The position numbers were made by a program, and so were the translations under genes. Below are positions 10,125-21,985 of a DNA stretch of 64,000 nucleotides, in pieces. Position 1 is the stretch's first letter, and every line of letters begins with the position of its first letter. The DNA lies in the NCBI RefSeq assembly GCF_029407905.1, contig NC_073635.1, forward strand, positions 41,035,501 to 41,099,500, read 5' to 3'. This DNA is from Bubalus kerabau (lineage: Eukaryota > Chordata > Mammalia > Artiodactyla > Bovidae). The notes under the pieces are model-generated. The model was not told the origin of the DNA. It was given only the letters and a program-made list of their open reading frames with translations, and made no database searches.

Positions 10125-11340
10125 ATTCTTAAATACTTGCAGCTAATTCAGACTTAAAACATGCAGGACCAAATTAAATGTATGAATTATATCAGATCTC
10201 AAACAGAAACTCATACCTTTGTAGCCACAAGAAGCTAAAACCTAAAAAGCAATGAGTCACTCAGCTCTCTGAAACTCTGCTGCTTGTTGCTTACAGCTCA
10301 GGAAACTCAAAATAATTAAAAAAAATCTTTAAGAATAAATCAGAGTGAGAAAATGTAGCCTATTGTTATTACTTTCCACAAACAGACCAAAAAATTAGAG
10401 CATGGGGAGGGAGGGTTGAAAGTTATTTACATCGACTTTTCCCCACAGTGATCTTCTTGAATGGATAGAATTTGCAACTTATTAAAGAAACATAACTGGT
10501 AGCAAGAGTGCCAGGTGGGGAACGATATCACCTGAGAAGTGTAGGTATTTAATCCACCTTCCTGTGAAAAGTGTTAAAGTAGAAAATGTAGGGGTGAATA
10601 GTTTAGCTCCTTGAAAGATATATCTTTTAGGATCAGCAAATTATATATATTCTTTCCACCTGCAACCCTGATTCACAATCTAGGGACTCATGACGCATCT
10701 GTCAGTAGTTAGCTCCATTTTCACCTCTGCCACCTCACTGCAGGAGTTTCACAAGATGGAAAATTCACTTAGGCTACCTGCTCCAGATAAAAGTCTGGAA
10801 TGGTGAACTCAAATCCCAGGAGCCTCTGGTACATACTTCAGTTCGACAGAGAAAAATTTTAACTGCACTTAAAAGAAAATGACCCTGGAAAATAGGTTAG
10901 CAAGGCAGCAGGAAGCATGTGCCTGGGTATGTTTGAATTTAGAATTCTGAGTACTCTTTATAGGCAGAAAATGATGTTTTATGCCTCTAGCTATAAGACA
11001 AAAATAAAACAGAACCCCACCACCCTCTTATCAAACCATAAACTTCCTCCAAGAGGTTGATCTGTGGAGGAGCATGCATGAATTATTTGTGCCTTAAAAA
11101 ACATTTTGAACAAAAGCAAAAGCTTTCCAACAATTGAAATGATAGATTTTTCTTGTCAATGAAGCTATCCATTAAAAGAGGTAAAAATTAACAATCCGTA
11201 TAATTTATAGACTTCAAATTGTATAATTAATGCATTCATGTTATTATTTATTTTTTAGATGGAAGAAAAAGTATCTTTAATATCTCGTAGACCATATGTC
11301 TGCATGACAAAATATTGATTAAATTAACAATATTTGCGGG
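10125..11340. other. Unique sequence
   Basis: No gene or named repeat supported. Confidence 0.5.
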
Positions 11341-11400
11341 AAGATTAACACACTCTTACACACACACATACATTCACACACACACCTCTCTATGTATACA
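11341..11400. repeat. Imperfect (CA)n repeat
   Basis: Interrupted CA/TA dinucleotide tract. Confidence 0.8.
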
Positions 11401-12352
11401 TGCAATTTGTCACTGTGTACTTGTATATAAAATATTGATTTTTAAATATACTACTCATAGCAAATAGGCAGATATGTGAATACATACATATATCCAACAT
11501 ACATGCATAGGGGTAGAGTGTAAGGATGGAGGGAATTTTTTGTTTAATTACAATGATCCTATCTATAGAAAGCCTTGCTATGAATGCTGTGCTGTTTTTA
11601 TTATGGATTCTAAACATTGCTGAATTTAAGCACCCTTGATAATAAGTTTATTTTTAAGTGAACCAACAACTAAAGTTACATGTTTTTCAGATAAGTAGAG
11701 GGAGAGTGCTGGGCTTGTGTGGGTCAAATCCTATAGCATTAAATATAAGGCTGAGGTGAGCATCCCAGATTTCTTATTTCCTTGTTAAAATGGTCTTTTA
11801 TTCATTTATTCTGTGTTAATGTCAAATTTAATGAATCACTGTAAACTTGAAAACAAATTATGTATCTTTTATGTTAGGAAAATACTTATTCAACGGGTTA
11901 GATCTAAACAAAGCTAAAGGCTCTTTGATAAACAGACATTTCCACAGATTGAAAGGTTGCAGGAAATTTGCTTTGAACACTTTTGCATGATGTATCGAGA
12001 TATGGTCAGCAGCCAGCATCCTTTGTTATTTGATTCAATACGTCTTTAATGATCCTCTAAACTTCAACAATGTGGTGCTTATGCCTGAGGGATTTATGAT
12101 ATTCTTTAGAGAAACCAGCTTTTTAAATGACTGAAAGTAACTATTACTATTATAGAAAAGTAACTTTCACAACCCCAGAAATAAAAGGGTATTGGTTGGT
12201 TTCTACCTACTACAAACCAAGATTAATTATAAATCAGTTGTGTTGATGTGGTAAACTATCTGAACACTAAAATACAAACCACCCAAACTATCCATGTGAA
12301 CACCGTATGCAGGGCCTAGAACCAGCAGAAGCTATAAAATGGCAAAAAAGAA
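11401..12352. other. Unique AT-rich sequence
   Basis: Nothing recognisable. Confidence 0.5.
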
Positions 12353-12475
12353 GTAGGGCATATGTGTCTGTGTATGTATGTATGTGTGTGTATATATCAC
12401 ATATATATATATCTCTCTCACATATATACCTCTCTCCCAATAAGCATCCTGCATGTATTTATATATATGCACGTA
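12353..12475. repeat. Compound TG/TA/CT simple repeat
   Basis: Mixed (TG)n, (TATG)n and (TA)n with CTCT blocks. A plus-strand frame crossing it is low-complexity and not a gene. Confidence 0.85.
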
Positions 12476-13889
12476 TAATGATGGTTATTTGGGTGATGCC
12501 AGCTTCCTACTTCTGTGTCTATTTCCCCCTAATTCCTCACTTCACACATTTGTTCAAGATTACCACCCATATTAAGATCTTCCCATTCAAGGTTCAGGGA
12601 GTGTCCTAGATGAATTTAAAACATTTCATAAACACAATTTCTCTTATTATAAGAAAGAGAATGGATACTTAATTGCTGCTGGAAAGGGGTTATTTGTTCA
12701 AAATGGTTATTGATAGAATAAAGTATGAACTTATTCCTATAATATCCTATAATAACTCATTTAAGACTCATATCTCACACCTCCAATCCCATTCCTTAAT
12801 TTATAAAGAAAAGTGTGATAGTACTTCCATACAATGCCCATACTAGATTTTAGAAAGGTACAAACATGCAGATGTAGAAAGTATGTCTAATGTTCAAACA
12901 ACAGATCTAGACTGTTCCTACAACAATTCCAGGGAAGCTATTTTTTTAACTGTTCTGTTCATTCACAGCAAGAAGATGTTTCCAGCTGACTTGTTTGATT
13001 GAGCTAGCTGATAAGTTTTATTGCTCTCATGTAGACAATGAAGCAAGTGCCTAATGGGGAAAATTGCATGGAGTCTGACTTGGAAGCAAAGTTGGCCTCT
13101 GGCTACTGAGTGGGTCCAGCTGAGAAAACTAGTTCAACCCCCTATAAGATCTGAAATGTAAAGCAAGAAAGAAAGACAGAAGATGGATATTTCATTAAGA
13201 TAGATGAACTCAAAAAGAGCGGTGATGCAGAGTAAGTTAAGAAGGGAAATAGAGGATAAGCAGTGTTGCAATTATTACCAGCATAAAGCAAATTGCTCAG
13301 GGTCCCATAAATCTTTTCAGGTTCAATCCCCCATGCTTAACCAGATGATCTGCCTGGATCTCTGCACATGCATCTTGCCTCACCCGCTTCATTTATTTCC
13401 TCTTTAACTAAAAGGTACTCTAAAGTTCAGTGTTGAAGCTTTTTGACTAAAGTCATTCTGTTGTCAAAACACTGTTATTAAAGCATATTTTGGATTGTTT
13501 TCAAAAACAAAAAGCAAAAATAAACAGTTTCTTTTTGGACTGAAAAACATATTTAGAGATGCTTGAATAGCCAGTGTTACCTAACTTCACTAATTCCTGA
13601 AGTACTAATATTTTTAGACAAACTGAATTTATACCTATAACACAACATTAAGTAAGGATAGATTATTCCCCTCTTTACCTAGCCTTGTCTATTTCATTAC
13701 ACTTGGGGTTCTTTTGTGGAACTTCTCTTTGTCTGCACTAACATAGACATTATATTTTTAAAAGTGTGTGAGATTACTTCCATATACCCTAATAAGATAT
13801 TATTCCTGTGATCCTATTCCAAAAATTTAAAGAAAAATATGCTACACTGTTTTTCTGTCAGAGAAGACAGTGCAATTATTGAGTTACCT
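12476..13889. other. Unique sequence
   Basis: No gene or repeat supported. A 67-residue frame at 13204-13407 has no recognisable domain. Confidence 0.5.
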
Positions 13890-14050
13890 TAGGTACTGTG
13901 TAATCTCTCATAGTCACATTTTCTTCGTCTCTAACAATGAGAGCAATAATCACACTTTTATCATAGGTTGTTGTAAGAATTAAAGCACTTATTGTTAATA
14001 AGGCATATTGTGTTCACCCATAGCAAGTACTCATCTAAGTGTCATTCTTA
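13890..14050 (+). mobile_element. MIR SINE fragment
   Basis: Shows the 'cattttcttcgtctctaaca' core, the 'ggttgttgtaagaattaaa' stretch and the 'catagcaagtactca' end, in MIR order. Confidence 0.65.
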
Positions 14051-14057
14051 TTGCTGT

Positions 14058-14256
14058 GGACTTCCCTAGTAACTCAGATGGTAAAGCATCCGCCTGCAAT
14101 CCAGGATACTTGGATTTGATGCCTGGGTAGGGAAGAGAAGGAAATGGCACCCCACTCCAGTATTCTTGCCTGGAGAATTCCATAGACAGAGGAGCCCGCT
14201 GGGCTACAGTCCATAGGGTCACGAAGAGCTGGACACAACTGAAATGACTTAGCATG
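14058..14256 (+). mobile_element. Bov-tA SINE
   Basis: Starts with the tRNA-like 'ggacttccctagtaactcag' head and continues into the Bov-A tail ending 'gacttagcatg'. One of only three plus-strand Bov-tA copies in the window. Confidence 0.92.
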
Positions 14257-14640
14257 TAGGCTTGCACCATATTTAGTATCTTGACAGCATTTGACACCCT
14301 GACCCTCTTTCATTTAGTTGAAATCTGTCCATTTCATTCCTTTCCCATTATTCTGTCAATCTTTTTTTTTTTAGAATTCTGTTTTATTAGGTGGACATAC
14401 TGAAAACTTTAGCCTGGGAAACAGCTTTTAAGCCAGCTCTTAGGGACTGTTCCCTCTTCTGTCCATATTTGCATTCACAACTCTACAATCTTGCTTCTGT
14501 GTATAATCCTTAAATATTAGTGCTTATTTTCCTATGTTGTTGTTTTCTTCTTTTGTCCTCATCTCCCTTAAGACCTCCTGCAGGAGAAGTGTTCAATTAC
14601 CATTTATTACCATTTACCACTGATGGTCCTCAAACATCTT
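14257..14640. other. Unique sequence with a T run
   Basis: A T12 run near 14361 is followed by AT-rich unique sequence. Confidence 0.45.
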
Positions 14641-15062
14641 CTTCCAGACAGGAAGACATACTATACCAATACTAGATCTCTCAAATTGAATATGTCCCAA
14701 ACATCTCAACCTCAATACGTCCAAAGTTGAACCATGACATCTAACCTCCATTCCCCAAATCAATCCTCTTTCTATGGCCCCTTGCTCAGTAGAGAGAAAC
14801 AATACCCACTCAACTGCCCAAGCCATATCTGGAAGTAATCTTTGAATCATCCTTCTCATTCAAACACAATATACAATCAGGTATCAAATGCCACTGACTT
14901 GTATACTTCTCAAGCCTGTCCTTTTATCTTTATTCACTGCCAGTATCTTAGCCCATGTGATATTATTTCCTGAATTCTTACCACTGCCAACTCCTATCTT
15001 CCCCCTCCGTCTATACACTAAGATAGGAAAAAATGTTTCAAAGAAGTTAAAGATCAGGATTC
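14641..15062 (+). mobile_element. L2 LINE relic, part 1
   Basis: Ancient L2 3' region. It carries the 'catctcaacctcaatacgtc' and 'ggaagtaatctttgaatcat' segments, followed by a pyrimidine-rich stretch in the order expected of the L2 ORF end. Heavily diverged, with no reading frame left. Confidence 0.6.
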
Positions 15063-15064
15063 CT

Positions 15065-15250
15065 TTTTCACTATTGTAATTGTGTGATCTTGAGCAAACT
15101 AATTATTTTTCTGTTTTAATTTCTTCAGTTGAAAATGAGTACAACTAATGTCTTATGCTGGAAGGATTAAATGAGATATTGCATAAGAACTTAGAAGTAC
15201 TTAGTGTACAATATCTGTTCATTCTGACTTCAGTAACTGTTTTTATCATT
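15065..15250 (+). mobile_element. MIR SINE inserted in L2
   Basis: MIR core ('tgtgatcttgagcaaactaa', 'aggattaaatgagatattgc') sits between two L2 pieces. The MIR insertion is therefore younger than the L2. Confidence 0.65.
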
Positions 15251-15570
15251 GTTTTTCTACATTTGATTATGTCAACTCTTCACACTAAAAACATTTGATG
15301 AGTTCTCACTGCGATTAAGAATAATGTTTACATTTTCTAGTTTAGTTGATAATTGGCCTTTTCACAATTTCAGACTCAAAACTCTATCCCCTTTATTCTG
15401 AACTTGTTGCTATATGCACCATATCCAGTTTTTGTTGTCGTTGTTTTGCTACTCTTTTGTGCCACTCTCATCCACCCCAGGTCTTGGCACATGCTGTTCC
15501 ATTTTCACTTCCATCTTTTCCAGTTGAATACTACTGGATTTACATCTTTTAAATTTCATCTTAAAAATGT
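15251..15570 (+). mobile_element. L2 LINE relic, part 2
   Basis: Continues the L2: 'agttctcactgcgattaaga' and, later, 'tcttggcacatgctgttcca' match the order of L2 3' coding sequence. A 105-residue frame across it is accidental. Confidence 0.6.
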
Positions 15571-15574
15571 TAAT

Positions 15575-15680
15575 GATAGGCAATGTTTGCTGTATGCTTA
15601 TATTGTACCAAACACTGAGCAAAGATTTACAGAAATAATTTCATTTAAATTCCTCAAAATAACTCCATAAGAGAGGAAAA
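15575..15680 (+). mobile_element. Ancient interspersed repeat, MIR/L2-like
   Basis: Matches the old pattern 'tactatgtgccaggcactg ... catttaatcctcacaa' in degraded form. The family cannot be settled by eye. Confidence 0.4.
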
Positions 15681-15850
15681 CGTTGCCGAGCTTCAATAGA
15701 ATAATAAATAGATACCCTGGCTATGAAATCTCTTGGTACTCTACACTTAACAGAAATAGCACAATGCAAATGCTTGCTTAATTTTATTGTTAGTTCTACT
15801 GTGATGTCCACAAGGAGAGAGATTTTAATATAATTTGGGCATTTATGTCC

Positions 15851-16065
15851 ATTCCCTGGTGGCTCAGTGGTAAAGACTCCATTTGCCATGCAGGAGACTC
15901 AGGAGATGAGAGTTTGATCCCTGGGTTGGAAGATTCCCTGGAGAAGGAAATGGCAACCCACTCCAGTGTTCTTGCCTGGAGAATCCCATGGACAGAGGAG
16001 CCAAGTGGGCTACAGTCCATGGGGTCACAAAGAGTTGGACGTAAGTGGGTGACTGAGTATGGCAC
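15851..16065 (+). mobile_element. Bov-tA SINE
   Basis: tRNA-like head ('ccctggtggctcagtggtaa'), B-box-like 'gtttgatccctgggttgg', then a complete Bov-A tail. Confidence 0.93.
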
Positions 16066-16139
16066 CCATTTAAACACAGTTGTGTTACATGGTAATGGCA
16101 CAATAAACCTTTGAGTCAGGAAGACATAAGTAAGTATGT

Positions 16140-16260
16140 TACTATGTCTCAGATACTGTACTGAGTTTGCTTTTCTTATGAGTTACTGGTAAGAATCTCT
16201 ATTTTACAAAAGAGAAAACTGAAGTCGAGAGAGCACCTAGAATTTACTGTCTACCAGCCA
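16140..16260 (+). mobile_element. Ancient interspersed repeat, MIR-like
   Basis: Degraded 'atctctattttacaaaagag' plus 'aaactgaagtcgagagag' resembles the 'cccattttacagatgaggaaactgaggc' pattern. Family uncertain. Confidence 0.4.
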
Positions 16261-16334
16261 TAGTGATTGTAAGAGACAGTATTTATTTTCAAAACTGTCA
16301 GCTGCAAAAGCCCATGTAATTCCCAAATTTCAAT

Positions 16335-16490
16335 CCCAGTGGGAGTTTAGGATTAGCAGATGTCAACTATATATACAGGATGGATAAACAACAAAGTCCT
16401 ACTGAATAGTACAGGGAACTATATTCAACATCCTGTGATAAACCATAATGGAAAAGAATATGAAAAACAATGTATATGTATTATGATTGA
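16335..16490 (+). mobile_element. Older L1 3'UTR, interrupted
   Basis: Shows 'aggattagcagatgtcaact', then 'aggatggataaacaacaaag' and 'ataaaccataatggaaaaga', an older ruminant-type L1 3'UTR. It breaks at about 16490, where a different L1 3' end begins. Its terminal part resumes at about 16673. Confidence 0.75.
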
Positions 16491-16672
16491 GTCACAGAGG
16501 GATGGTATGGGGAGGGAGGAGGGAGGAGGGTTCAGGATGGGGAACACATGTATACCTGCGGCAGATTCATTTTGATATTTGGCAAAACTAATACAATTTT
16601 GTAAAGTTTAAAAATAAAATAAAATTAAAATAAATAAAGAAAGAAAACAAAACAAAACAAAACAAAAGAAAT
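16491..16672 (+). mobile_element. Short L1 3' end nested in older L1
   Basis: Only the last ~130 bp of the younger ruminant L1 3'UTR ('cagagggatggtatggggag' through 'ttggcaaaactaatacaatt') plus a long A-rich tail with AAAAC repeats. Strong 5' truncation. Confidence 0.88.
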
Positions 16673-16710
16673 GAAATACATTGCGAATTAACTGTAATAA
16701 AAAATGTTAA
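16673..16710 (+). mobile_element. Terminal piece of the older L1
   Basis: 'acattgcgaattaactgtaa' plus A-run matches the extreme 3' end of the older L1 type, completing the element split at 16490. About 20-25 bases of the older element appear to be missing at the insertion point. Confidence 0.5.
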
Positions 16711-16771
16711 AGTCCATGTAGAAATTCTTTTCTTATTTAAACTTCTGCAGAAGTAGTCCTTGTAATGGTAT

Positions 16772-17048
16772 GCTGCTGCTGCTGCTGCTAAGTCACTTCG
16801 GTTGTGTCCGACTCTGCGACCCCATAGACGGCAGCCCACCAGGTTCCTCCGTCCCTGGGATTCTCCAGGCAAGAACACTGGAGTGGGTTGCCATTTCCTT
16901 CTCCAATGCATGAAAGTGAAAAGTGAAAGTGAAGTCCCTCAGTTGTGCCCAATTCTTAGCGACCCCATGGACTGCGGCCTCCCAGGCTCCTCCATCCATG
17001 GGGTTTTCCAGGCAAGAGTACTAGAGTGGGGTGCCATTGCCTTCTCCA
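16772..17048 (-). mobile_element. BOV-A2 SINE
   Basis: Complete dimer with a CTG tail at the left. An exact 11-bp duplication, tgtaatggtat, lies at 16761-16771 and 17049-17059. Confidence 0.97.
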
Positions 17049-17059
17049 TGTAATGGTAT

Positions 17060-17685
17060 ATTTGAGGCTTAAGTCAGTGACTGTGCTTGATTTGGAACAA
17101 TCTATCAGCATGCCATCAACGAAGCCTGTTCAGCACACAACTGCTAAATGACTATGAAGTGGGTTTAAAAGTAACTAGATTATAGGTCAAAGTAAGACTA
17201 CAGGGACTATACTCTAACAAACCAGGTTAGGCAAAAACAGATTTCTAGTGTTAACTGCTGTTTATTTAATTTATCATAATTAGTGGTATTAAATTTAGTT
17301 CTTAATGCCTGTCATATTCTATTAGAATTAAAGCTAAAAGCGCTAGAAACCATTTTGAGGTCATCATTTATGAAGTAAATATTCCATAGACCTTCTTTAA
17401 CCAAGAGTTATTTTGAAAAAAAAAAAAGTTAAAAAAATTAAACTACGTTTATAGCATTTCTGCCCGGTTTCTTGGCTGTGCCCTCATTACTTCTTTTGGG
17501 AATCTGTTTCTATCATCTTTTAAAAACATATTTCATAGCCAATGTTAAAGGGAAGAGAAAAGAGAAATAAAACAGAAAAGCAAATATTGATTGCAATACA
17601 GATTTAAAACTGTGATTTGCTAAGAAATCCGTGGTCTAAATGTAAGGCACCTAAGAAAACCCCAATCTGAAAAACATCCATCCCA
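17060..17685. other. Unique AT-rich sequence
   Basis: No gene; an A run near 17417-17428. Confidence 0.5.
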
Positions 17686-17880
17686 CTAGTGGGAACCTAC
17701 TATATATCACAGGGAACTTAGCTCAGTGCTTTGTGGTGATCTAGATGGATGGGATGGAGGTGCAGAAGAGAGATCCAGGAGGGAGGGGATATATGTATGC
17801 ATATCACTGACACACTTCATTGTATAGCAGAAGCTAACATGATTTTGAAAAGTAACTATGCCCCCAATAAAACCAAGTAC
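17686..17880 (+). mobile_element. Old L1 3'UTR fragment
   Basis: Order 'gggaacttagctcagtgctt', then a purine-rich block, then 'tatagcagaagctaacatga', and an 'aataaa' near the end match the older artiodactyl L1 3' end. Confidence 0.75.
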
Positions 17881-19899
17881 AACCATCATTGCATGTATTT
17901 ATGGTCAGTTAATGCTATAGACTAGGACCTTTAAATCTCCAAAGAAGTTCATATTATGTCTTAGGCATTCTGCTACAATTTTGATTTCCTGGAAAGTTAG
18001 ATGAATAGCCAATTTATGTATGATATATTGAAAAGCTTATTAACAATACATAATATTTCCTAGAAGATCAGTTTCATCTCTTAATTACAGCTATTTTGGC
18101 TTTATTATTTCTAATGGGGAATAAAACATGGGCATGCAATGGAGCTTGATGCCTATAAACCTTGACTCACAACCATAAACTGTACGCTATGTAACTGGCA
18201 CTAGATTTCAGGAGCAGTGTTTAAAGTTACACCATTTTATAAGTATTATGATTCAAAGCTTTTATTGTGTCTAAACCTGCTAGTGAAGCTTATGGTTGGG
18301 TTCTGGTATGGTTCACCAAAAGACATGATTCCTCTGTTATTACAGGATGCCTCCAAATCCAAGAGTCACTTGTATTAAATCAACTCATCATATTATTTAT
18401 GTCTTCAAGTTTCCTAATTCACTTTTTGCTATTGATTTTTGGATTTTGCTTTTGACCTGTAAGATTCTACATGGCCTCTGCACATTTAAATAACTATTCA
18501 AAATTCCCTGGTTGGTCTTTGGGAGCAGAGCCGGCTCTGTGAGCTGCTCCTAAGTCTTGTGTCATTATGATTACCCCCTAGGCTTTTCTATCTATTGCTC
18601 CTTCTACCTTCAGAATTAATAGATGAGGAAGATTAGGTCAATTGGCATTTCTGAGGCAAGTCTGAATTAATTTTCTTTGGCTTGTCTTGTTGAATTTCAC
18701 ACTCCCTGAACATTTCTCACTGATAAGCAGATTATGATGCTGGCTCCTGTTCAGGATAGCAACTCCAAATGTGTTTACAGGGTTGTATTGTTACCTTTTA
18801 GCACCATCAACTGCAGTGAGCATTATCATTTATAAAGTTAAAGCTCTTTATTTTAAATTTGTGTCAAGAGGCTAATATAACTGTGATTTTAATTACTGAA
18901 AATCATTTTCAAATTAATGGAAAATTTAACAGTGGGAGATGTGTAGGAACCCAGAGACAATCAGCTTGGCCTTTACCTTAGGTGTTGCCCTCCGTAAGAG
19001 ACATTAACATAATCCTTGTTTTCTAGATCAGAGGCTTTCAAAGGAAGGTCTATGAAAAGCATAAGTCAAAAGAGGAGTTCCTGGGGATTTATTATTGAAA
19101 CTGAAGTCATGGTAAATCAAACTTGCAAATAGTGAAAATAATTTTTTACCTTTCTACTTAGAGTAGCTACATAGAGAGAATAATCAAAAAACCACTAGTT
19201 TCAGTGTTTATGAAATCATTGGTGTCATTAAGCAGAAAATTTTGAGTCGAGTCATAGAAGAAAGTCACATTGCAAAAGGTTTGGGAGAGAAAGAAAGAGG
19301 ACCTGGTAGATAAAGCATATTGATCATTTAAAAAATATGTTTGTGAAATGAATATAAAGACAACTGCAGAGTACTGGAGGTTAAAATAATTTATTAGCTT
19401 GTTAAAATGGGATGGAATTTGAATTGTTGTGGGTAATAGTGTAATGGAGGCAGTATAAAGTGAACATTCCATAAAAATATCCTAAAATAGAGTAATGAAC
19501 AGTAAGAGTGCAAATTGGCTCTGTAAGTAGGTGTAAAGCCGGGTAATGTAGGTTAATCTCGGAAAGTAGGAGAGACACTGTACTCAGGCTATTTCTTTTA
19601 AAGTTACCAAAGGGACATAGAAAGTGACTGTGAAATGGAGCAAGATCTTATGGTTCTTGTCCCCTATGCCCTCTGCCTGTCTTTTGTCTGTGGAAAAACT
19701 TTAGCCAAAGAATAAGTTTAATCAGAGAAGTGAGAAATGCAGAAACAAAGGAAAATAGTCAGTGGAGACCAAATAATAATGGTTTGGTCATTAAGCATAG
19801 TCAAGGACCTGTAGTTTCTTCTCAAAAGCTATAGATCATATTCTGAGACATAGCCTGTGTGAGCTGTTTTGCAGATACTAAAACCCTCACTAGGTGGAA
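17881..19899. other. Unique AT-rich sequence
   Basis: About 2 kb without a supportable gene or family. Short frames at 18267-18455 and 19167-19472 have no recognisable domain. Confidence 0.45.
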
Positions 19900-20292
19900 G
19901 AAGTTAACAACATGATGACCAGACTGTAGCAATGACATTGATGGTCACAATTCTGAGAATTGGCCTCAAAGAAATGGAAACAAACCAATCTTGGAATTGA
20001 AGATTAATTGTACTTAAAACAATCTAGATGATGTTGGTCAGACCGCCAATGACCGATTTCAAGATGACTATCAGAGCTGATTGTGTTGTTTCTGTATGTA
20101 GCCCCTTCCCTCAACCTATAAAAGTTCTTGCCCATTGCTTTTAGGGGTGGGAGGAAATCTGCCTTTGGACAGGATTCTGCCCTCTCCCCTGCCGGTTGCT
20201 GACATTCAAAAGAAAGCAAACTTTTCTTTCCACCAACCTGGCCTCTTCATTGGTTTGTTGAGCAGCTAGCACCTGGACCCCACTTTTGGTTA
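19900..20292 (+). mobile_element. LTR-like block, family not assigned
   Basis: Looks like an old retroviral solo LTR. There is a TATA-type 'cctataaaagttc' at 20117-20129, a pyrimidine-rich leader, a polyadenylation-type A-rich stretch, and a terminal segment with the 'ccacttttggtt' style of LTR ends. The boundaries are soft and no internal viral gene is present. It could be another promoter-like unique sequence. Confidence 0.4.
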
Positions 20293-20439
20293 AAATAAAA
20301 ACTGCAGGACATGAAAAAACTGTGTTAGATTTTAGAAACTTTTATTTACAAGGTCACACGCAATATCTTCCAATGATCAATTCTCTTTTAAGGCCTCACA
20401 TACCCTCAACACAATTTGCCTGGAAAAACAGTCCCTCTC

Positions 20440-21185
20440 CCAGAAAAATTTTTTCACTTAGTTTCCAGGGCACTACTGTTCCCAGTTTGCCACTTACCTT
20501 ATTGGCCACTTCTCTGTGTACTTTGGGGGCTCCCCTCCTTTCACTGAAAGTGCTCTTGTCTCAAGGCCCTGTTCATGGATCTCTTCTCTCACAGGCCACC
20601 TAATGTGGTATCTAGTTTCATGGCATTAAATTTTATGATGAATCCCAAATATATGTCTCCAAATACAGCCTTGCTCTCTCTCAGAATTCATAAATTAGAT
20701 CACTCCCTGATATTTCTTTTTAGATGTCAAATAGGCATCTTAAACTTCTTTGCCTAAAACTAGACTCAGTTTCCCTCCTACATCTACCCAAGCTCCAGAA
20801 TTTCCCATTCCCCCTCTCATTCAGACTTAAACACAAGACGTCAATAGATTGAGACAAATTGTCCCTTTTCTTCCCACTTCCACATTTAATTCGTAATCAT
20901 AGCATGTCAGCTTTACTATATATTTAGGAAATATCCCATATTTCATCATTCTTTACAGCCTCCTTGGCTATATACCTTGATTCAAACCACCAGTATCTGT
21001 ATCTCTGTTTTTAGTCCGTGTACTTAAGTCAGTTCCTGCATAATAACTGGAATGATTGCTTTAACCAAGGTCATATCAAGCCATTTCTCCACTGAAAATT
21101 TTCAGACAGTTTTCTTCCCTCTCAGAATACAGTACAGATCTTTGTTGACTCAACTTTACATGAACTGATATTTGCACACTCTTGA
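20440..21185 (+). mobile_element. L2 LINE relic, ~740 bp
   Basis: Long, old L2 copy. Ordered landmarks are 'caaggccctgttcatggatc', 'tttcatggcattaaatttta', 'gatgtcaaataggcatctta', then 'cataataactggaatgattg' and 'tctcagaatacagtacagat'. Frames at 20286-20603 and 20575-20757 are partly remnants of this and not functional. Confidence 0.6.
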
Positions 21186-21192
21186 ACTCATG

Positions 21193-21416
21193 CTTAAGTG
21201 CTAAGTAGGTTCAGTAAGGTCCAACTCTTTGTGACCCTGTGGTCTGTATCCTGCAAGGCTCCTCTGTCCATGGTGATTCTCTAGGCAAGAATACTGGAGT
21301 GAGTTACCATGTCCTCCTCCAGGGGATCTTCCTGACCCAGTGCCTGAACTCATGTCTCTTATGTCTCCTGCACTGGCAGGTAGATTCTTTACCACTAGCA
21401 CCAGCTGGGAAGCCCT
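21193..21416 (-). mobile_element. Bov-tA SINE
   Basis: Minus-strand tRNA head ('accagctgggaagccct' complement at right) and Bov-A tail. Moderately diverged. Confidence 0.88.
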
Positions 21417-21819
21417 AAACATCCATCCATACACAGGGAGTAAATTTTCACCTCCCAGACTAAGGAAACACAGGTTTAAAGAAGTTGAATAGTGTTTACC
21501 AGTCCTTCCTGGAAAAGTTAGGAGATAGCTAAAATTCATGGGGGTGGGTGGAGGGCAGGCTCTTACTTTAGTTATCCTTGTTCCTAAGCTCCTTATTACT
21601 ATCCTTAACTTCCCTGAAATGCTTGGAAGGTGTCATGGCAAGAAGGATCTAAAATTTTAAATTACTTTCCTTTCAATCCCTTGAAAAAGGAAAATGAACA
21701 ACAAAGAGTGTCTCTATTTCTTCAGTGCAGCTTATTAGCTAGATATTAGAAGGAATTACTTGGATTCAATTAAGTTTTATACAGATTTGAATGACTGCTG
21801 CAACTACTACTATAGCCAA

Positions 21820-21985
21820 TATCAATGATAATAAAAGTAATCATTACTCTGTATTTTGTGCTTGGCTCTTTATGTACATTGGAACGTCATTGCAATATAT
21901 TTTAGAAAATAAGGGTCAGAGGGGCTAAACATTTATCCCTAAATCAAAGAGGAAACAGTTGGCAGGAAGGAAATTCAGTATTACT
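21820..21985 (+). mobile_element. Ancient interspersed repeat, MIR-like
   Basis: Weak match to the 'gcttggctctttatgtacat ... gggtcagaggggctaaac' pattern seen in old mammalian repeats. Uncertain. Confidence 0.3.

Noticed and set aside
14058..14130. Possible tRNA gene in the Bov-tA head
   Set aside because: The tRNA-like head is part of the SINE and shows no complete cloverleaf.
15353..15670. 105-residue plus-strand frame
   Set aside because: Crosses degenerate L2 sequence with no intact domain.
20286..20603. 105-residue plus-strand frame near the LTR-like block
   Set aside because: Overlaps old L2 sequence and shows no viral or host protein motif.
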